64,000 bases of DNA from Pseudomonadales bacterium (GTDB taxonomy: Bacteria > Pseudomonadota > Gammaproteobacteria > Pseudomonadales > Ketobacteraceae): NCBI GenBank assembly GCA_002708905.1, contig PAPM01000047.1, positions 62,001 to 126,000 of the forward strand, written 5' to 3'. The notes under the pieces were generated by a model. The model was not told the DNA's origin, ran no database searches, and was given only the letters and a program-made list of their open reading frames with translations. Made by a program: the position numbers and the translations under genes. Shown here in pieces: positions 26,752 through 36,429 of this stretch (the first letter of the stretch is position 1; each line of letters opens with the position of its first letter).

Positions 26752-28359
26752 ATGCCGCAGAACATAAACACCAACCTGTCGTCTTTGGTGGGTCTGCGCC
26801 AACTGAGCCAGACTCAAACCAATCTCAACCGGATACTGGAGAAAGTGTCCTCCGGCTACCAGATCAACAGCGCTCGCGATGATGCCGCCGGCTTGGCCAT
26901 TGCCAATCGTTTCAGCTCCCAGATCAACGGCTTGTCCATCGCCAGCCGCAACGCCAACGATGGCACCTCTCTGGCCCAGACCACCGAGAGTGCCCTGGAG
27001 GAGACCACCAACGCGTTACAGCGCATCCGGGAACTTTCGCTGCAAGCCGCCAACGGCACGTTGAATTCCTCCGATCGCTCCGCCATCCAGAAGGAAATTG
27101 ACCAACTCAAAAGTGAGGTGGACCGCATCGCGGAAACCACCACATTCAACGGTAAGCGGGTGTTGGATGGTTCTCTCAGCAGTCAGCAATTCCAGATCGG
27201 CGCCAACGCCGGAGAAACGGTAAACATCAGCGGCTTCGATGCCCGCAGTAGCACACTGGGGGGACTCCCCGGTACAGTGCAGTCAACCGGCAGCCGGACT
27301 GGATTGGGCAGCACCGATATTGGTAGCCAGGGCATCCAGGAGGGCGACGCGGATACACCGAACATCACCGACCTGACCCTTCAAGTGGGCGATGGAACCG
27401 CCGTCAATATTGCCACCGATGAAAACGGCGGAGCCATCGATACTGTTGCGTCAACTTCCGAACTGACCGCCCCCAACAGCCTCACCTACGGTTCAGGGCT
27501 GGCAAAATCCATTGCCGACAGGATCAATACACTGCGGGAAACTGAAGGCTCCGGGCTTGCAAACGTCTATGCGACTGCCTCCACTGAGTTTAACGCCGGT
27601 GATATCCAGACCGGTGATGTCAGCGGTAGCGTCAACACATCAACGGCCAGCAACGTTGCGGCAGGCGCCATCAGCAACGGTGATCTGAACATTAACGGTG
27701 TCGATATCGGACCGGCGCTATTCGAAACCAATGACGCCGGCGGCGACCTGGTGAACGCCATCAATGCCAAGAGCGATCTGACCGGGGTTACCGCCTCGAC
27801 CAACGATCAGGCTCAGCTGACACTGCAGGCGGAGGATGGCCGTGACATCGTAATCAACACAGCCTCCACGGCGGTCACCAATCGTTTGTTCGGGGGAGGT
27901 GAAAACCGCTTCAGCGACAGCTTCGACAATCTGCGAGTAAGCGGTGAAGTAACCGTGAGTGCGGGTGACACCCTGACGTTCGGTGGCGGGGATGCAGGCT
28001 CTGCCGGTTTGAATGCCTTACAGGAAGACAATGTACAGGCCACCGGGGCAGTGGCCTCAATCGACGTACGTACCGTGGAAGGTGCGCAGTCCTCAGTGGA
28101 GTCCATCGATTCCGCGCTGAACCGGATCGACAGCTATCGCGCGTCATTGGGTGCCATTCAAAACCGCTTCGAATCCAGTATCCGCAACCTGTCATCCGTT
28201 GCCGAATCCCAGACCGCTGCGCGGTCACGGATAGAAGACACTAACTTTGCTTCACAAATTACGGCTCTGTCCCGCGAACAGATAAAACGGCAGGCCGGGC
28301 TGGCTTTACAGGCCCAGGCAAACGCACTATCCCAACAAATCCTGTCATTGTTGGCATAA
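26752..28359 (+). CDS. fliC: flagellin
   Basis: The 535-residue protein has the conserved flagellin ends: N-terminal D0/D1 (PQNINTNLSSLVG, INSARDDAAGLAIANRF, about 1-170) and C-terminal D1/D0 (NRIDSYRASLGAIQNRFES, IEDTNFASQITALSREQIKRQ, about 440-535). The middle (about 170-440) is Asn/Thr/Asp/Gly-rich and variable, exposed on the filament. Flagellin is exported without a signal peptide. GAGGAGG precedes the start. No FliA-type promoter is obvious upstream, and no other filament gene is near; motY is the only other flagellar gene in the window. Confidence 0.93.
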   Translation: MPQNINTNLSSLVGLRQLSQTQTNLNRILEKVSSGYQINSARDDAAGLAIANRFSSQINGLSIASRNANDGTSLAQTTESALEETTNALQRIRELSLQAANGTLNSSDRSAIQKEIDQLKSEVDRIAETTTFNGKRVLDGSLSSQQFQIGANAGETVNISGFDARSSTLGGLPGTVQSTGSRTGLGSTDIGSQGIQEGDADTPNITDLTLQVGDGTAVNIATDENGGAIDTVASTSELTAPNSLTYGSGLAKSIADRINTLRETEGSGLANVYATASTEFNAGDIQTGDVSGSVNTSTASNVAAGAISNGDLNINGVDIGPALFETNDAGGDLVNAINAKSDLTGVTASTNDQAQLTLQAEDGRDIVINTASTAVTNRLFGGGENRFSDSFDNLRVSGEVTVSAGDTLTFGGGDAGSAGLNALQEDNVQATGAVASIDVRTVEGAQSSVESIDSALNRIDSYRASLGAIQNRFESSIRNLSSVAESQTAARSRIEDTNFASQITALSREQIKRQAGLALQAQANALSQQILSLLA

Positions 28360-28366
28360 TGTTTTC

Positions 28367-29311
28367 TTAATCCATAATGATGCCGTAACGGCCGGTATCC
28401 TCGCTGGGAGCATGCCGGTCAGCCTTGCCTACCCGTTCCAGAAAACGCCGGTGCTCATAAATAACATCATCGGGCTTTTCCAGCGGAATCATATGACCGC
28501 ACTCGTCAAACCTCACCATTTCATGATGGGGAATATTCACCTGCCAGAATTGATCTTCAAAGGTTGGACTAATGCCATCCTGATCGCCCTGGATGATCAG
28601 GCACGGTGCTTTAAGTTGACGAATCTGCGCCATCAGCACTGGGCTTGATTCCGCAAACTCCTGCATGGCACGCAGCAAATCACCACGATATTTGCAGACC
28701 TCACGCAAGTTATAACGCAGGACAATTTTGGGAATGTTCGGCGGATTGGCAAACGCCCGCCGATAGTAATCGGCCATCGGCTCCACATCGGTCCCGATGA
28801 GCATATCGTTTACTTCATGCATTAATTTCAGCAGCAGCTCACCCCGGTTATTAAAAACATCCGGGAAAGACATCAACGCCACCGAACTCACTCTTTCCGG
28901 CCGGGTCGCCGCAAAATAGCTGCCTACCGCGCATCCCATGGAATGACAGACAAGGTGCACGCGCTCCGTTCGCAACCGATCAACTACCCGTTCCAACCAG
29001 ATTCCCAATTGGCGTAAGGTATGTTTTTTCTGGGCGAAAGACTGGTGCAGACACAACCCGGGAATATCCAGTGCCACTACATGGTAATGATTGGTATAGG
29101 CTTGCATCAAACTGCGCCACTGGGTTTTCGACCCCAGGATACCGTGGAGAAAGATGACGGTTTCCCCTTCGCCACCTTCCAGGTACTTGAACTCCTCTCC
29201 CTCAATATCCATGTGCAAGGAGCGCAGCCCGCCCAGGTAGCCACGCACATAGCGGGTAAGATGCTTCAATTCTTTGGATTCAATAAAACTCAAAACTGCC
29301 TTCAACCTCAA
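28367..29311 (-). CDS. alpha/beta hydrolase
   Basis: The protein of up to 314 residues has the serine hydrolase pattern: FLHGILGSKTQW (oxyanion), CHSMGCAVG (nucleophile elbow), GDQDGISP (probable Asp) and DECGHMIPLEKP (His). No signal peptide is obvious. The first ATG comes only at residue 34, so translation must begin at TTG; TTG at 29311, 29305 or 29293 are all possible and the last has GAAGG upstream. Substrate unknown; esterase or C-C hydrolase are both possible. Confidence 0.8.
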   Translation of the reverse strand: MRLKAVLSFIESKELKHLTRYVRGYLGGLRSLHMDIEGEEFKYLEGGEGETVIFLHGILGSKTQWRSLMQAYTNHYHVVALDIPGLCLHQSFAQKKHTLRQLGIWLERVVDRLRTERVHLVCHSMGCAVGSYFAATRPERVSSVALMSFPDVFNNRGELLLKLMHEVNDMLIGTDVEPMADYYRRAFANPPNIPKIVLRYNLREVCKYRGDLLRAMQEFAESSPVLMAQIRQLKAPCLIIQGDQDGISPTFEDQFWQVNIPHHEMVRFDECGHMIPLEKPDDVIYEHRRFLERVGKADRHAPSEDTGRYGIIMD

Positions 29312-29420
29312 AATGCAACAGGCTTGAAATCAACTGGGCCGTATACTGACACAGGAAAACGGAAATCTCCGTTTACTTTTTGTGTGTCATCAGTTGCCTG
29401 CTAAACCTGTTAGTCAAAGG

Positions 29421-30821
29421 TCAGAACAATGCACTTCCCGGTACCCGTGGGAAAGGAATAGCATCCCGAATGTTTTCCATTCCGGTGATGTAGTTCAGCA
29501 AGCGTTCAAACCCCAGACCGAACCCGGCATGGGGGATGGTGCCGTAGCGACGCAGGTCCCGATACCACCACAAATTTTCCGCCAGGCCCAGTGCCGCCAT
29601 CTTGCGATCCAGGATATCCAGGCGTTCCTCCCGCTGGCTGCCGCCGATGATCTCCCCAATACCGGGAGCAAGCACGTCCATAGCCGCACAGGTTTTACCG
29701 TCATCGTTTTCCCGCATGTAAAAGGCTTTGATCTCCTGAGGATAATTCATCAGGATAACCGGCCGACCGACATGTTCTTCTGCCAGGAAGCGCTCATGTT
29801 CCGACTGCAAATCCAGCCCCCATTTCACCGGAAATTCAAAGGCTTTTCCGCATTGCTCCAGGATCTGGATCGCTTCCGAGTAGTCCATACGTACAAACTC
29901 CGAGGCGATTACATTTTCCAGGCGGCTGATCACATCGCCGTTGATGTGTTTGGCAAAAAAGCCCATGTCATCTTCCCGCTCCTCCAACACCGCTTTAAAC
30001 ACGTACTGGAGGAATTCCTCTGCCATATCCGCGTTGGCTTGCAGGTCTGCGAACGCCACCTCCGGCTCCACCATCCAAAACTCCGCCAGATGCCGACTGG
30101 TGTGGGAATTCTCTGCCCGGAAGGTGGGACCAAAGGTGTAAACACGGGACATAGCCGTACAATAGGCTTCACCGTTCAACTGGCCGGATACGGTCAGGTA
30201 AGCCTCATCAGCGAAGAAGTCCTGGCTGAAATCAACCTGGCCCTGCTGGGTTTTTGGCACGTTGAGTAAATCCAGCGTGCTCACCCGGAACATTTCCCCG
30301 GCCCCTTCACAATCACTGGCGGTAATGATCGGGGTATTTACCCAGTAAAAATTGCGTTCATTGAAATAGCGATGAATCGCCTGCGAGGCACTGTTACGAA
30401 TGCGGGCAATGGCACCAAAGGTATTGGTGCGCGGGCGGAGATGGGCCACCGTGCGCAGGTATTCAAAGGTGTGTCGTTTCTTCGCTACCGGATAGGTTTC
30501 CGGATCATCAACCCAGCCTAATATAGAGATCGCTGTGGCCTGAATCTCCACAGCCTGCTCTTTGCCCTGGGATGCGACTATGTCTCCGCAAACGGTGACA
30601 CTGCACCCGGCACCCAACTTGAGTATCTCAGTTTCGTAATTAGGTAATTTATTGTCAGCAACGATCTGGATCCCATCAAAGCAGGATCCATCATGAAGAT
30701 TGATGAAGGAAAAACCCGCCTTGGAATCACGACGGGTACGTACCCAACCTTTGAGGGTAATAGACTGTCCAACAGGCAGCTTCCCTTTCAGACAGTCAAC
30801 GATCTGAACCGGCCAATCCAT
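29421..30821 (-). CDS. asnS: asparaginyl-tRNA synthetase
   Basis: The 466-residue class IIb synthetase has an OB-fold anticodon-binding domain (about 15-110, [20 protein letters not shown]), motif 2 ([24 protein letters not shown]) and motif 3 ([15 protein letters not shown]), and it ends in the AsnRS-specific [11 protein letters not shown]. Length equals E. coli AsnRS. It charges tRNA-Asn with asparagine in the cytoplasm. The asparagine-type sequence [10 protein letters not shown] separates it from AspRS. Confidence 0.96.
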   Translation of the reverse strand: MDWPVQIVDCLKGKLPVGQSITLKGWVRTRRDSKAGFSFINLHDGSCFDGIQIVADNKLPNYETEILKLGAGCSVTVCGDIVASQGKEQAVEIQATAISILGWVDDPETYPVAKKRHTFEYLRTVAHLRPRTNTFGAIARIRNSASQAIHRYFNERNFYWVNTPIITASDCEGAGEMFRVSTLDLLNVPKTQQGQVDFSQDFFADEAYLTVSGQLNGEAYCTAMSRVYTFGPTFRAENSHTSRHLAEFWMVEPEVAFADLQANADMAEEFLQYVFKAVLEEREDDMGFFAKHINGDVISRLENVIASEFVRMDYSEAIQILEQCGKAFEFPVKWGLDLQSEHERFLAEEHVGRPVILMNYPQEIKAFYMRENDDGKTCAAMDVLAPGIGEIIGGSQREERLDILDRKMAALGLAENLWWYRDLRRYGTIPHAGFGLGFERLLNYITGMENIRDAIPFPRVPGSALF

Positions 30822-30916
30822 AAAATTCCTTACTAAACCATGGAGTTATTGTTGGTACTAGACTCCATCAGCCGCAGGAATTCGTCAACCCCAATCTTTG
30901 CAGATGACTTGGAAAG

Positions 30917-31225
30917 TCAGTGCAGGGCTTTGGTCACTTCGCTGGCAGCGCTGGACAGGTGGGTGAAGTTCAGTCTCACCTGGTACATATCCAGAACACT
31001 CTGCACCAGCTCGCAGGAGCCACAGGTGGCAGAGAACGAAGCGAGTCGACCGGACTCCAGTCGGGTGACATCCTCCAGCATGAAGGAGAGCTCCTTTTCG
31101 GACTCCACTGCGATGTCTGACAACATCAACAAACCCTGGTCGTCTACTGACATAACATGACCAATAACGTGATTACCTTTTTCATCAAACACGCGAACAT
31201 CGTGAAGAAACTGGCTGGTTGGCAT
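30917..31225 (-). CDS. small PilZ-like protein
   Basis: The 102-residue protein starts at ATG 31223-31225 with GGAGG 8 bases before it; a TTG five codons upstream is ruled out by that site. VFDEKGNHVIGHVMSVDDQGLLMLSD resembles the beta strands of a PilZ domain, but the RxxxR c-di-GMP motif is missing, so binding is doubtful. Two Cys lie in SATCGSCEL. It stands between asnS and a GGDEF-EAL gene; a signalling link is possible but unproven. Confidence 0.55.
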   Translation of the reverse strand: MPTSQFLHDVRVFDEKGNHVIGHVMSVDDQGLLMLSDIAVESEKELSFMLEDVTRLESGRLASFSATCGSCELVQSVLDMYQVRLNFTHLSSAASEVTKALH

Positions 31226-31318
31226 GGGCTGCACCTCCAAACTGTGACGAGATTCACATTATCAAAATTAGGCTAAAATACAAAAAATTCTTTGGGAATA
31301 AGGAATTAGGTGGAAAGC

Positions 31319-31420
31319 ATGGAAATTTCTAAAGGAAATAAGAGTTTACCGACCGACTCTCCTAAATGGGCTCACTATACTGTCATTAGTGCCCGTATTG
31401 TTGCAGTTGCCGGTTTATGA
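31319..31420 (+). CDS. 33-codon upstream ORF coupled to the GGDEF-EAL gene
   Basis: A short frame starts at ATG 31319 with AGGTGGAA upstream and ends with TGA at 31418-31420, which overlaps the ATG of the GGDEF-EAL gene in the form ATGA. The peptide has a polar N-terminus (MEISKGNKS) and a more hydrophobic end (TVISARIVAVAGL). The good ribosome-binding site and the ATGA overlap indicate translational coupling, either as a leader that controls the downstream gene or as a small protein. No independent evidence of conservation. Confidence 0.5.
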   Translation: MEISKGNKSLPTDSPKWAHYTVISARIVAVAGL

Positions 31421-33783
31421 AGCTTCAAACCAAATTCCTAGTGATCCTCTTCCCTTTGGTAGTGGTGCCACTGCTGTTGAACTCCTACATCACCCGCCAT
31501 CATTTCGCTGAAATGATGAGTGAAAGTGTTGATCAGCAAAACAATATTCTGAAAGAGCAAGTGCTGTGGAACGCTGATATGGCCACCCACAGCACTCAGG
31601 AATTGCTTGCTGAAATGCTGAGCTATCCGGAGTTGGTAGAGGCGTTCAAAAAACGGCAGGAACAACCGGAACTGTTACAACCCCGCCTGGAGCAATTTCA
31701 GAAGCACCACCCCAGACTTCGCTTCGTTGAAATCGTTGCCGCTGACGAAGCCGTTATTGCCCAAGCCGGGACCCCACATCCTATCAACAGCAGTACGGAT
31801 CAATCGACGTTCTTCGATTTTGAGCATCAATTGTATCTGCAGGAATACCATCATGCCGGCAACGGAATCGCCGCGGGCTTAACCATCCGCACCATCGTGC
31901 GTGCCCGACAACTGGAAACCTTTATTCAGAAAACCCGGCGTACCTCCAACATTCTTTTGATTCTGTTGGACCACGGCCGTGTACTCAGCAAGGAAGAATC
32001 CATCAAGCAACTGTTGCTGAATAGTGACATTCAAAATGGCATCAGCCTGCTCTGGAACAGCAACAACTATCTGGTAAACAAAACGAATATTACCAACCAG
32101 CTGGAGATGGTGACCCTCACCCCTACGGTGGAAATGGAAGCCTCCGGGGAAGCGCTCAACAACATGTTGTTCTATGTTGCGGTGACGGCCGGTCTCATCA
32201 GTTTACTTATCTTGCACCGCAGCGTGGCAACGCTGGTCACGGTTCCATTACAACGTTTCCACACCCTGACCCACAACATCATTAACGGTAATTTCAAGCC
32301 GGTTAAAGTGGTGAATCGTGAAGACGAGCTGGGTGAACTTTCGAAATCCATGGAAACCATGCGCCAACACTTGCAGGATACATCAGAACATATTGAGGAA
32401 CTGGCCTACTTTGATTCACTCACCGGCTTGCCCAACAAAGTCAGTTTCATCGATACCATTCAGCACCTGATTGAGAAATCACAGATCTCGGGGCACCAGG
32501 TGGCCATCCTGTTTTTCGACCTGGACAACTTCAAGCACATTAATGACGGTTTGGGCCACGAAGTCGGCGATGAATTGCTAATGCAGGTGAGCGGACGGCT
32601 GAAAGAATGTATTCGCAGCCACGATGTCATCGCTCCCAGCAATCACCTGGCGCTGCACGATGCAGATGAAGTCATAGCGCGCCTGGGCGGGGATGAATTT
32701 ACCCTGGTGCTGTCGAAAATCAACTCGCCCGAAGAAGCTGCGAAAGTGGCGGCTCGTATTCTGCAGAAACTTTCAAAGCCGTTTGTCTTGCACGACAACG
32801 ACGTTTTTATCAGTGCCAGTATCGGTATCTCCATGTATCCGAAAGACGGCCGGACTCCCGAAGACCTGCTGAAAAACGCCGATACTGCCATGTACGCAGC
32901 CAAAGCCAGTGGTAAAAATCATTCGCGCTTCTACGACTCCAAAATGAATAAACCCGTGCTGGAGCGGATCGAGCTGGAAGCCTCTATGCGCTCTGCCCTG
33001 GCAAATAATGAGTTTATTCTTTACTACCAGCCCAAAGTTCCGCTGTTTGGCGACACCCGCTTTGAGTTCGAAACACTGATGCGCTGGAATCATAGTGAAA
33101 AGGGCATGATCAGCCCGGGACTGTTTATTCCCCTGGCGGAAGATTCCGGTTACATCCAAACCCTGGGCGACTGGGCCATCGAACAAACCTGCCGTCAAAT
33201 CGAACATTGGAATCGCAAAGGCTACAAGAACGTTTCAGTGTCCACCAATCTGTCACCGGTACAGCTGAATTATGGTAACCCACTGCAAACCATCAAGCAG
33301 GCCTTATCCAGCTTTGACATCCGACCAGAGCAACTGGAAGTCGAAATTACCGAATCCGGCCTGATGCAGAATGAAAAGCACGCGATTGAGTTGCTGAATG
33401 AGATCAAATCCCTGGGTGTGCGTATTGCGCTGGATGATTTCGGAACCGGATATTCTTCCCTCGCCTATTTGTTAAAATTCCCCATCGATACCCTGAAGAT
33501 CGATCGCGCGTTCATCCGCGATATCGATTCACAACCGGAATCCCTCAAAGTGCTGGAGTCCATTATCGGTTTGGCCAAGAGTCTGGAGCTGCATGTGGTG
33601 GCGGAAGGGGTGGAAACCAAGGAACAACTGGAACTGTTGCAGCAGCGGGAATGCAACTACATTCAGGGTTTCTATTTCGCCCGTCCTACCGAGCCGGACC
33701 AAGCCATGGCATTCTTTGAAGGTCATTTTTCTGAGGACACGGAAATCAAGGACAACGGACCACTGAAGAAAGTGATGTCCTAA
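31417..33783 (+). CDS. membrane GGDEF-EAL cyclic-di-GMP enzyme
   Basis: The 788-residue protein has a membrane segment (about 7-25), a periplasmic sensor (about 26-245), a second membrane segment (about 248-270), a HAMP region (about 272-325), a GGDEF domain (GGDEF at 424-428) and an EAL domain. The EAL motif reads ETL at 552-554. D673/D674 (DDFGTG) and K694-I695-D696 are present, so the phosphodiesterase site looks intact. The protein may act as both diguanylate cyclase and phosphodiesterase at the inner membrane. ATG 31417 is the start and overlaps a small upstream ORF. It is followed by an intrinsic terminator. Confidence 0.9.
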   Translation: MKLQTKFLVILFPLVVVPLLLNSYITRHHFAEMMSESVDQQNNILKEQVLWNADMATHSTQELLAEMLSYPELVEAFKKRQEQPELLQPRLEQFQKHHPRLRFVEIVAADEAVIAQAGTPHPINSSTDQSTFFDFEHQLYLQEYHHAGNGIAAGLTIRTIVRARQLETFIQKTRRTSNILLILLDHGRVLSKEESIKQLLLNSDIQNGISLLWNSNNYLVNKTNITNQLEMVTLTPTVEMEASGEALNNMLFYVAVTAGLISLLILHRSVATLVTVPLQRFHTLTHNIINGNFKPVKVVNREDELGELSKSMETMRQHLQDTSEHIEELAYFDSLTGLPNKVSFIDTIQHLIEKSQISGHQVAILFFDLDNFKHINDGLGHEVGDELLMQVSGRLKECIRSHDVIAPSNHLALHDADEVIARLGGDEFTLVLSKINSPEEAAKVAARILQKLSKPFVLHDNDVFISASIGISMYPKDGRTPEDLLKNADTAMYAAKASGKNHSRFYDSKMNKPVLERIELEASMRSALANNEFILYYQPKVPLFGDTRFEFETLMRWNHSEKGMISPGLFIPLAEDSGYIQTLGDWAIEQTCRQIEHWNRKGYKNVSVSTNLSPVQLNYGNPLQTIKQALSSFDIRPEQLEVEITESGLMQNEKHAIELLNEIKSLGVRIALDDFGTGYSSLAYLLKFPIDTLKIDRAFIRDIDSQPESLKVLESIIGLAKSLELHVVAEGVETKEQLELLQQRECNYIQGFYFARPTEPDQAMAFFEGHFSEDTEIKDNGPLKKVMS

Positions 33784-33800
33784 CAGACAGGCACCCATAA

Positions 33801-33827
33801 AAAAGGCGCCGAATAGGCGCCTTTTTT
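33801..33827. terminator. bidirectional intrinsic terminator
   Basis: AAAAGGCGCC-gaata-GGCGCCTTTT is a perfect 10-bp stem with T-runs on both strands. It lies between the GGDEF-EAL gene and grxD, which converge on it. Confidence 0.9.
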
Positions 33828-33842
33828 CTTGCTGTGTCGCGA

Positions 33843-34166
33843 TTATTCCGCATCGCCGGCCGCTTCTTCCACGACCGTCTTCAACTCACCCTGCTGGGCC
33901 ATTTCCAATATGATATCACTACCGCCAATCAACTCGCCTTTCACCCACAATTGGGGGAAGGTGGGCCAGTTAGCGTACTTGGGCAGCTCTGCACGAATGT
34001 CCGGATGCTCCAGGATATTTACGTAGGCAAAGGGCTTACCCACCGACATCAGGGCTTCCACGGCGCGGGCTGAAAATCCGCACTGAGGGAACTGCGGCGT
34101 ACCTTTCATGTACAACAACACCGAGTTACTGCCGATCTGATCTTTAATGACGTCAAGCGTTTCCAT
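33843..34166 (-). CDS. grxD: monothiol glutaredoxin
   Basis: The 107-residue protein has the CGFS active site (PQCGFSARAVEAL), YMKGTPQFP before it, FAYVNILE and the TFPQLWVKGELIGGSDI glutathione-binding segment. Monothiol glutaredoxins of this class transfer iron-sulfur clusters, usually with BolA partners, in the cytoplasm. Length fits E. coli GrxD (115). Single gene, with its own promoter region. Confidence 0.95.
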   Translation of the reverse strand: METLDVIKDQIGSNSVLLYMKGTPQFPQCGFSARAVEALMSVGKPFAYVNILEHPDIRAELPKYANWPTFPQLWVKGELIGGSDIILEMAQQGELKTVVEEAAGDAE

Positions 34167-34267
34167 AATGCACCTACTAATGTGAAAGTTGCCTTATTGT
34201 ACCAAAGCCGGACGGCTCTAACACCATACTTACTGTATGGCTGATTCCGTTGCTCGCTCCCCCGAGA

Positions 34268-36370
34268 CTATCCGGCCGCCACTACCGCTACCGGTACCCC
34301 ATTCAACGCCGCATTGCCGGAAAGTTCGTCCAGGAACTGATCATCCGTCAGGTCGTTTACGCTGACACCGGCGTGAGCCTGGGCAATCTGGACCTGAACC
34401 CCTTTGCGGCCATGCCCCCAACCGTGGGGCAGACTGACGACGCCGGGCATCATATCATCCGTCGATTCCAATTCGGCCACAACCTCACCCACCCTGGAAC
34501 TGACCCGAACCGACTGGCCGTCCTGCAGTCCCAAGCGCGCAACGTCGTCCGGATGCATCATCAGCTGGCAACGCCCCTTACCTTTCACCAGACGCTGGTA
34601 GTTATGCATCCAGCTGTTGTTGCTGCGCACATGACGCCTTCCAATCAGGCGGAACGGCATTTCCTCTTCCTCAATGCTTTGTTCCAGCAGACGTGACAGG
34701 TCTTCCAGCACGGGCTCAGGGGCGCAGCGGATCATTTTGTCGGCATGGACCAGGCGTTCCGGAAACTGGGATTCATGGGGCCCCATATCCACGCCATGGG
34801 GGTTGTCTTTCAGCGTCTGCAGCGTTAACTCGTCCTTGTAGGGGCCGCTCTGCAATCCCATTTGCAACACTGTTTCCGGCGGGGACGACTGCCCAGGCTC
34901 CATGCCCTTCAGAGCACAGACCTTTTCTCCCAAAGCAGACAGAATTTCCCAATCGTGCAGGGCGCCTTCCGGTTTGTCGAATATTGCCGCACTATATTTG
35001 GCAACGTTGCGCACGGCAAAAGGCGCCAGCGCCAGGTCATAGTGATCATGCTCCAATGGACTGGTGGGCGGCAGAATCACGTCGGCAAAACGGGTGGTTT
35101 CGTTAATATAAAAATCGATGGATACCATGAAATCCAGGGATTCCAATGCCGCTTCCAACTGCTCGCCGTTGGGCGTTGACAGAACCGGGTTGCCTGCACC
35201 GGTCACCAGGGCTTTGATCTGCCCTTCTCCCGGGGTCAAGATCTCCTCCGCCAACGCACTGCTGGGCAGCTCGCCGCCAAATTCCGGCAAACCACGTACA
35301 CGGGTCTGCCAGGCATTGAAATGCCCGGCCTTGTTCATCGGCCCCCACACCATGTCAACCGCCGGCAGGCTGAAGGTATAACCACCCGGCACGTCCAGAT
35401 GACCCGTGATGATGTTCAGCAGCTGAATACCCCATTGGCAGATGGCACCGAACTGCTGCACTGAAATGCCCATCCGGCCATAGATAGCGGCCTTTTCAGT
35501 GTGAGCCAGGTCGTAGGCCAGTTGTCGGATGACGTTCGCCTCGACTCCGGTCTTCTGCTCCGCCAACTCGAGGGTAAAGGTGCTAACGGCCTGCTCTGCC
35601 TTGTCCAGGTCAGCCAGATGGTTGCTTAAATGCCCGGTTTTGACCCAGCCATTGCTGAAAATCTCCCGCGCCATGGCCAACAGTAAAAACGCATCAGTAC
35701 CCGGACGAATGAACGCATGCTGATCAGCAATGGCGGCCGTTTCAGTGCGGCGTGGATCAATCACCACCAGCTTGCCGCCCCGCTTCTGTAACGCCTTGGC
35801 GCGCAACCTGAAGCCCGGCACGCTCCACAGGCTGCCGTTGGATGCCATGGGATTGCCGCCCACAATGATCAGGTATTCCGTGCGGTCAATATCAGGCACC
35901 GGCACCTGAACCTGATGTCCGAACATCCAGTAGCACATAAGCTGATGCGGCAACTGGTCCACTGAGGTGGCGGAAAAGCGGCTCTTGGTTTTCAGCGGTT
36001 TGTAGAAGTTGGCACCGTGGGTCAGCATGCCCCAGTTGTGAACGGAGGGGTTGCCCAGATAGATGCCCACCGCGTTATTGCCGTGGTTCTGCTGGACCTT
36101 CACCAGGGATTCAGCCACCAACTCAAAGGCCTCTTCCCAGGGAATGGGTTGCCAGCTGTCGCCAACCCGCCGCATGGGTTGGCGGATTCGATCCGGGTCT
36201 TCGTGAATGTCAGCAATGGCTGTGGATTTCGGACACACGTAACCCTTGCTGAAGGGGTCCTCTGCATCACCTTTGATACTGGTCACCCGGGCGCCCTCAG
36301 TCGTGATCTCCAGGCCGCACATGGCTTCGCACAGGTGACACACCCGATAATGAATCTGTTGCTCTGACAT
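34268..36370 (-). CDS. molybdopterin oxidoreductase (formate-dehydrogenase-like)
   Basis: The 700-residue protein starts at ATG 36368-36370 with GAGGAAACCGGGA upstream. The N-terminus carries a 4Fe-4S motif (CHLCEAMCG ... YVCPKS) and then the MopB catalytic core (YLGNPSVHNWG, IIVGGNPMASNGSLWSVPGF, PVLSTPNGEQLEAALE) and the C-terminal molybdopterin-binding domain (NNSWMHNYQRLVKG, LPHGWGHGRKG). No Tat signal, so cytoplasmic. The closest type is the FdhA/BisC-like group, but the ligand residue and substrate are not decidable. No cofactor-synthesis or electron-transfer gene is next to it; the MOSC gene is 30 kb away. Confidence 0.85.
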   Translation of the reverse strand: MSEQQIHYRVCHLCEAMCGLEITTEGARVTSIKGDAEDPFSKGYVCPKSTAIADIHEDPDRIRQPMRRVGDSWQPIPWEEAFELVAESLVKVQQNHGNNAVGIYLGNPSVHNWGMLTHGANFYKPLKTKSRFSATSVDQLPHQLMCYWMFGHQVQVPVPDIDRTEYLIIVGGNPMASNGSLWSVPGFRLRAKALQKRGGKLVVIDPRRTETAAIADQHAFIRPGTDAFLLLAMAREIFSNGWVKTGHLSNHLADLDKAEQAVSTFTLELAEQKTGVEANVIRQLAYDLAHTEKAAIYGRMGISVQQFGAICQWGIQLLNIITGHLDVPGGYTFSLPAVDMVWGPMNKAGHFNAWQTRVRGLPEFGGELPSSALAEEILTPGEGQIKALVTGAGNPVLSTPNGEQLEAALESLDFMVSIDFYINETTRFADVILPPTSPLEHDHYDLALAPFAVRNVAKYSAAIFDKPEGALHDWEILSALGEKVCALKGMEPGQSSPPETVLQMGLQSGPYKDELTLQTLKDNPHGVDMGPHESQFPERLVHADKMIRCAPEPVLEDLSRLLEQSIEEEEMPFRLIGRRHVRSNNSWMHNYQRLVKGKGRCQLMMHPDDVARLGLQDGQSVRVSSRVGEVVAELESTDDMMPGVVSLPHGWGHGRKGVQVQIAQAHAGVSVNDLTDDQFLDELSGNAALNGVPVAVVAAG

Positions 36371-36429
36371 TCCCGGTTTCCTCTTTAAAATGGATTCTCT
36401 CAATTCTCAATCACGTTAATTCTTCGTTG

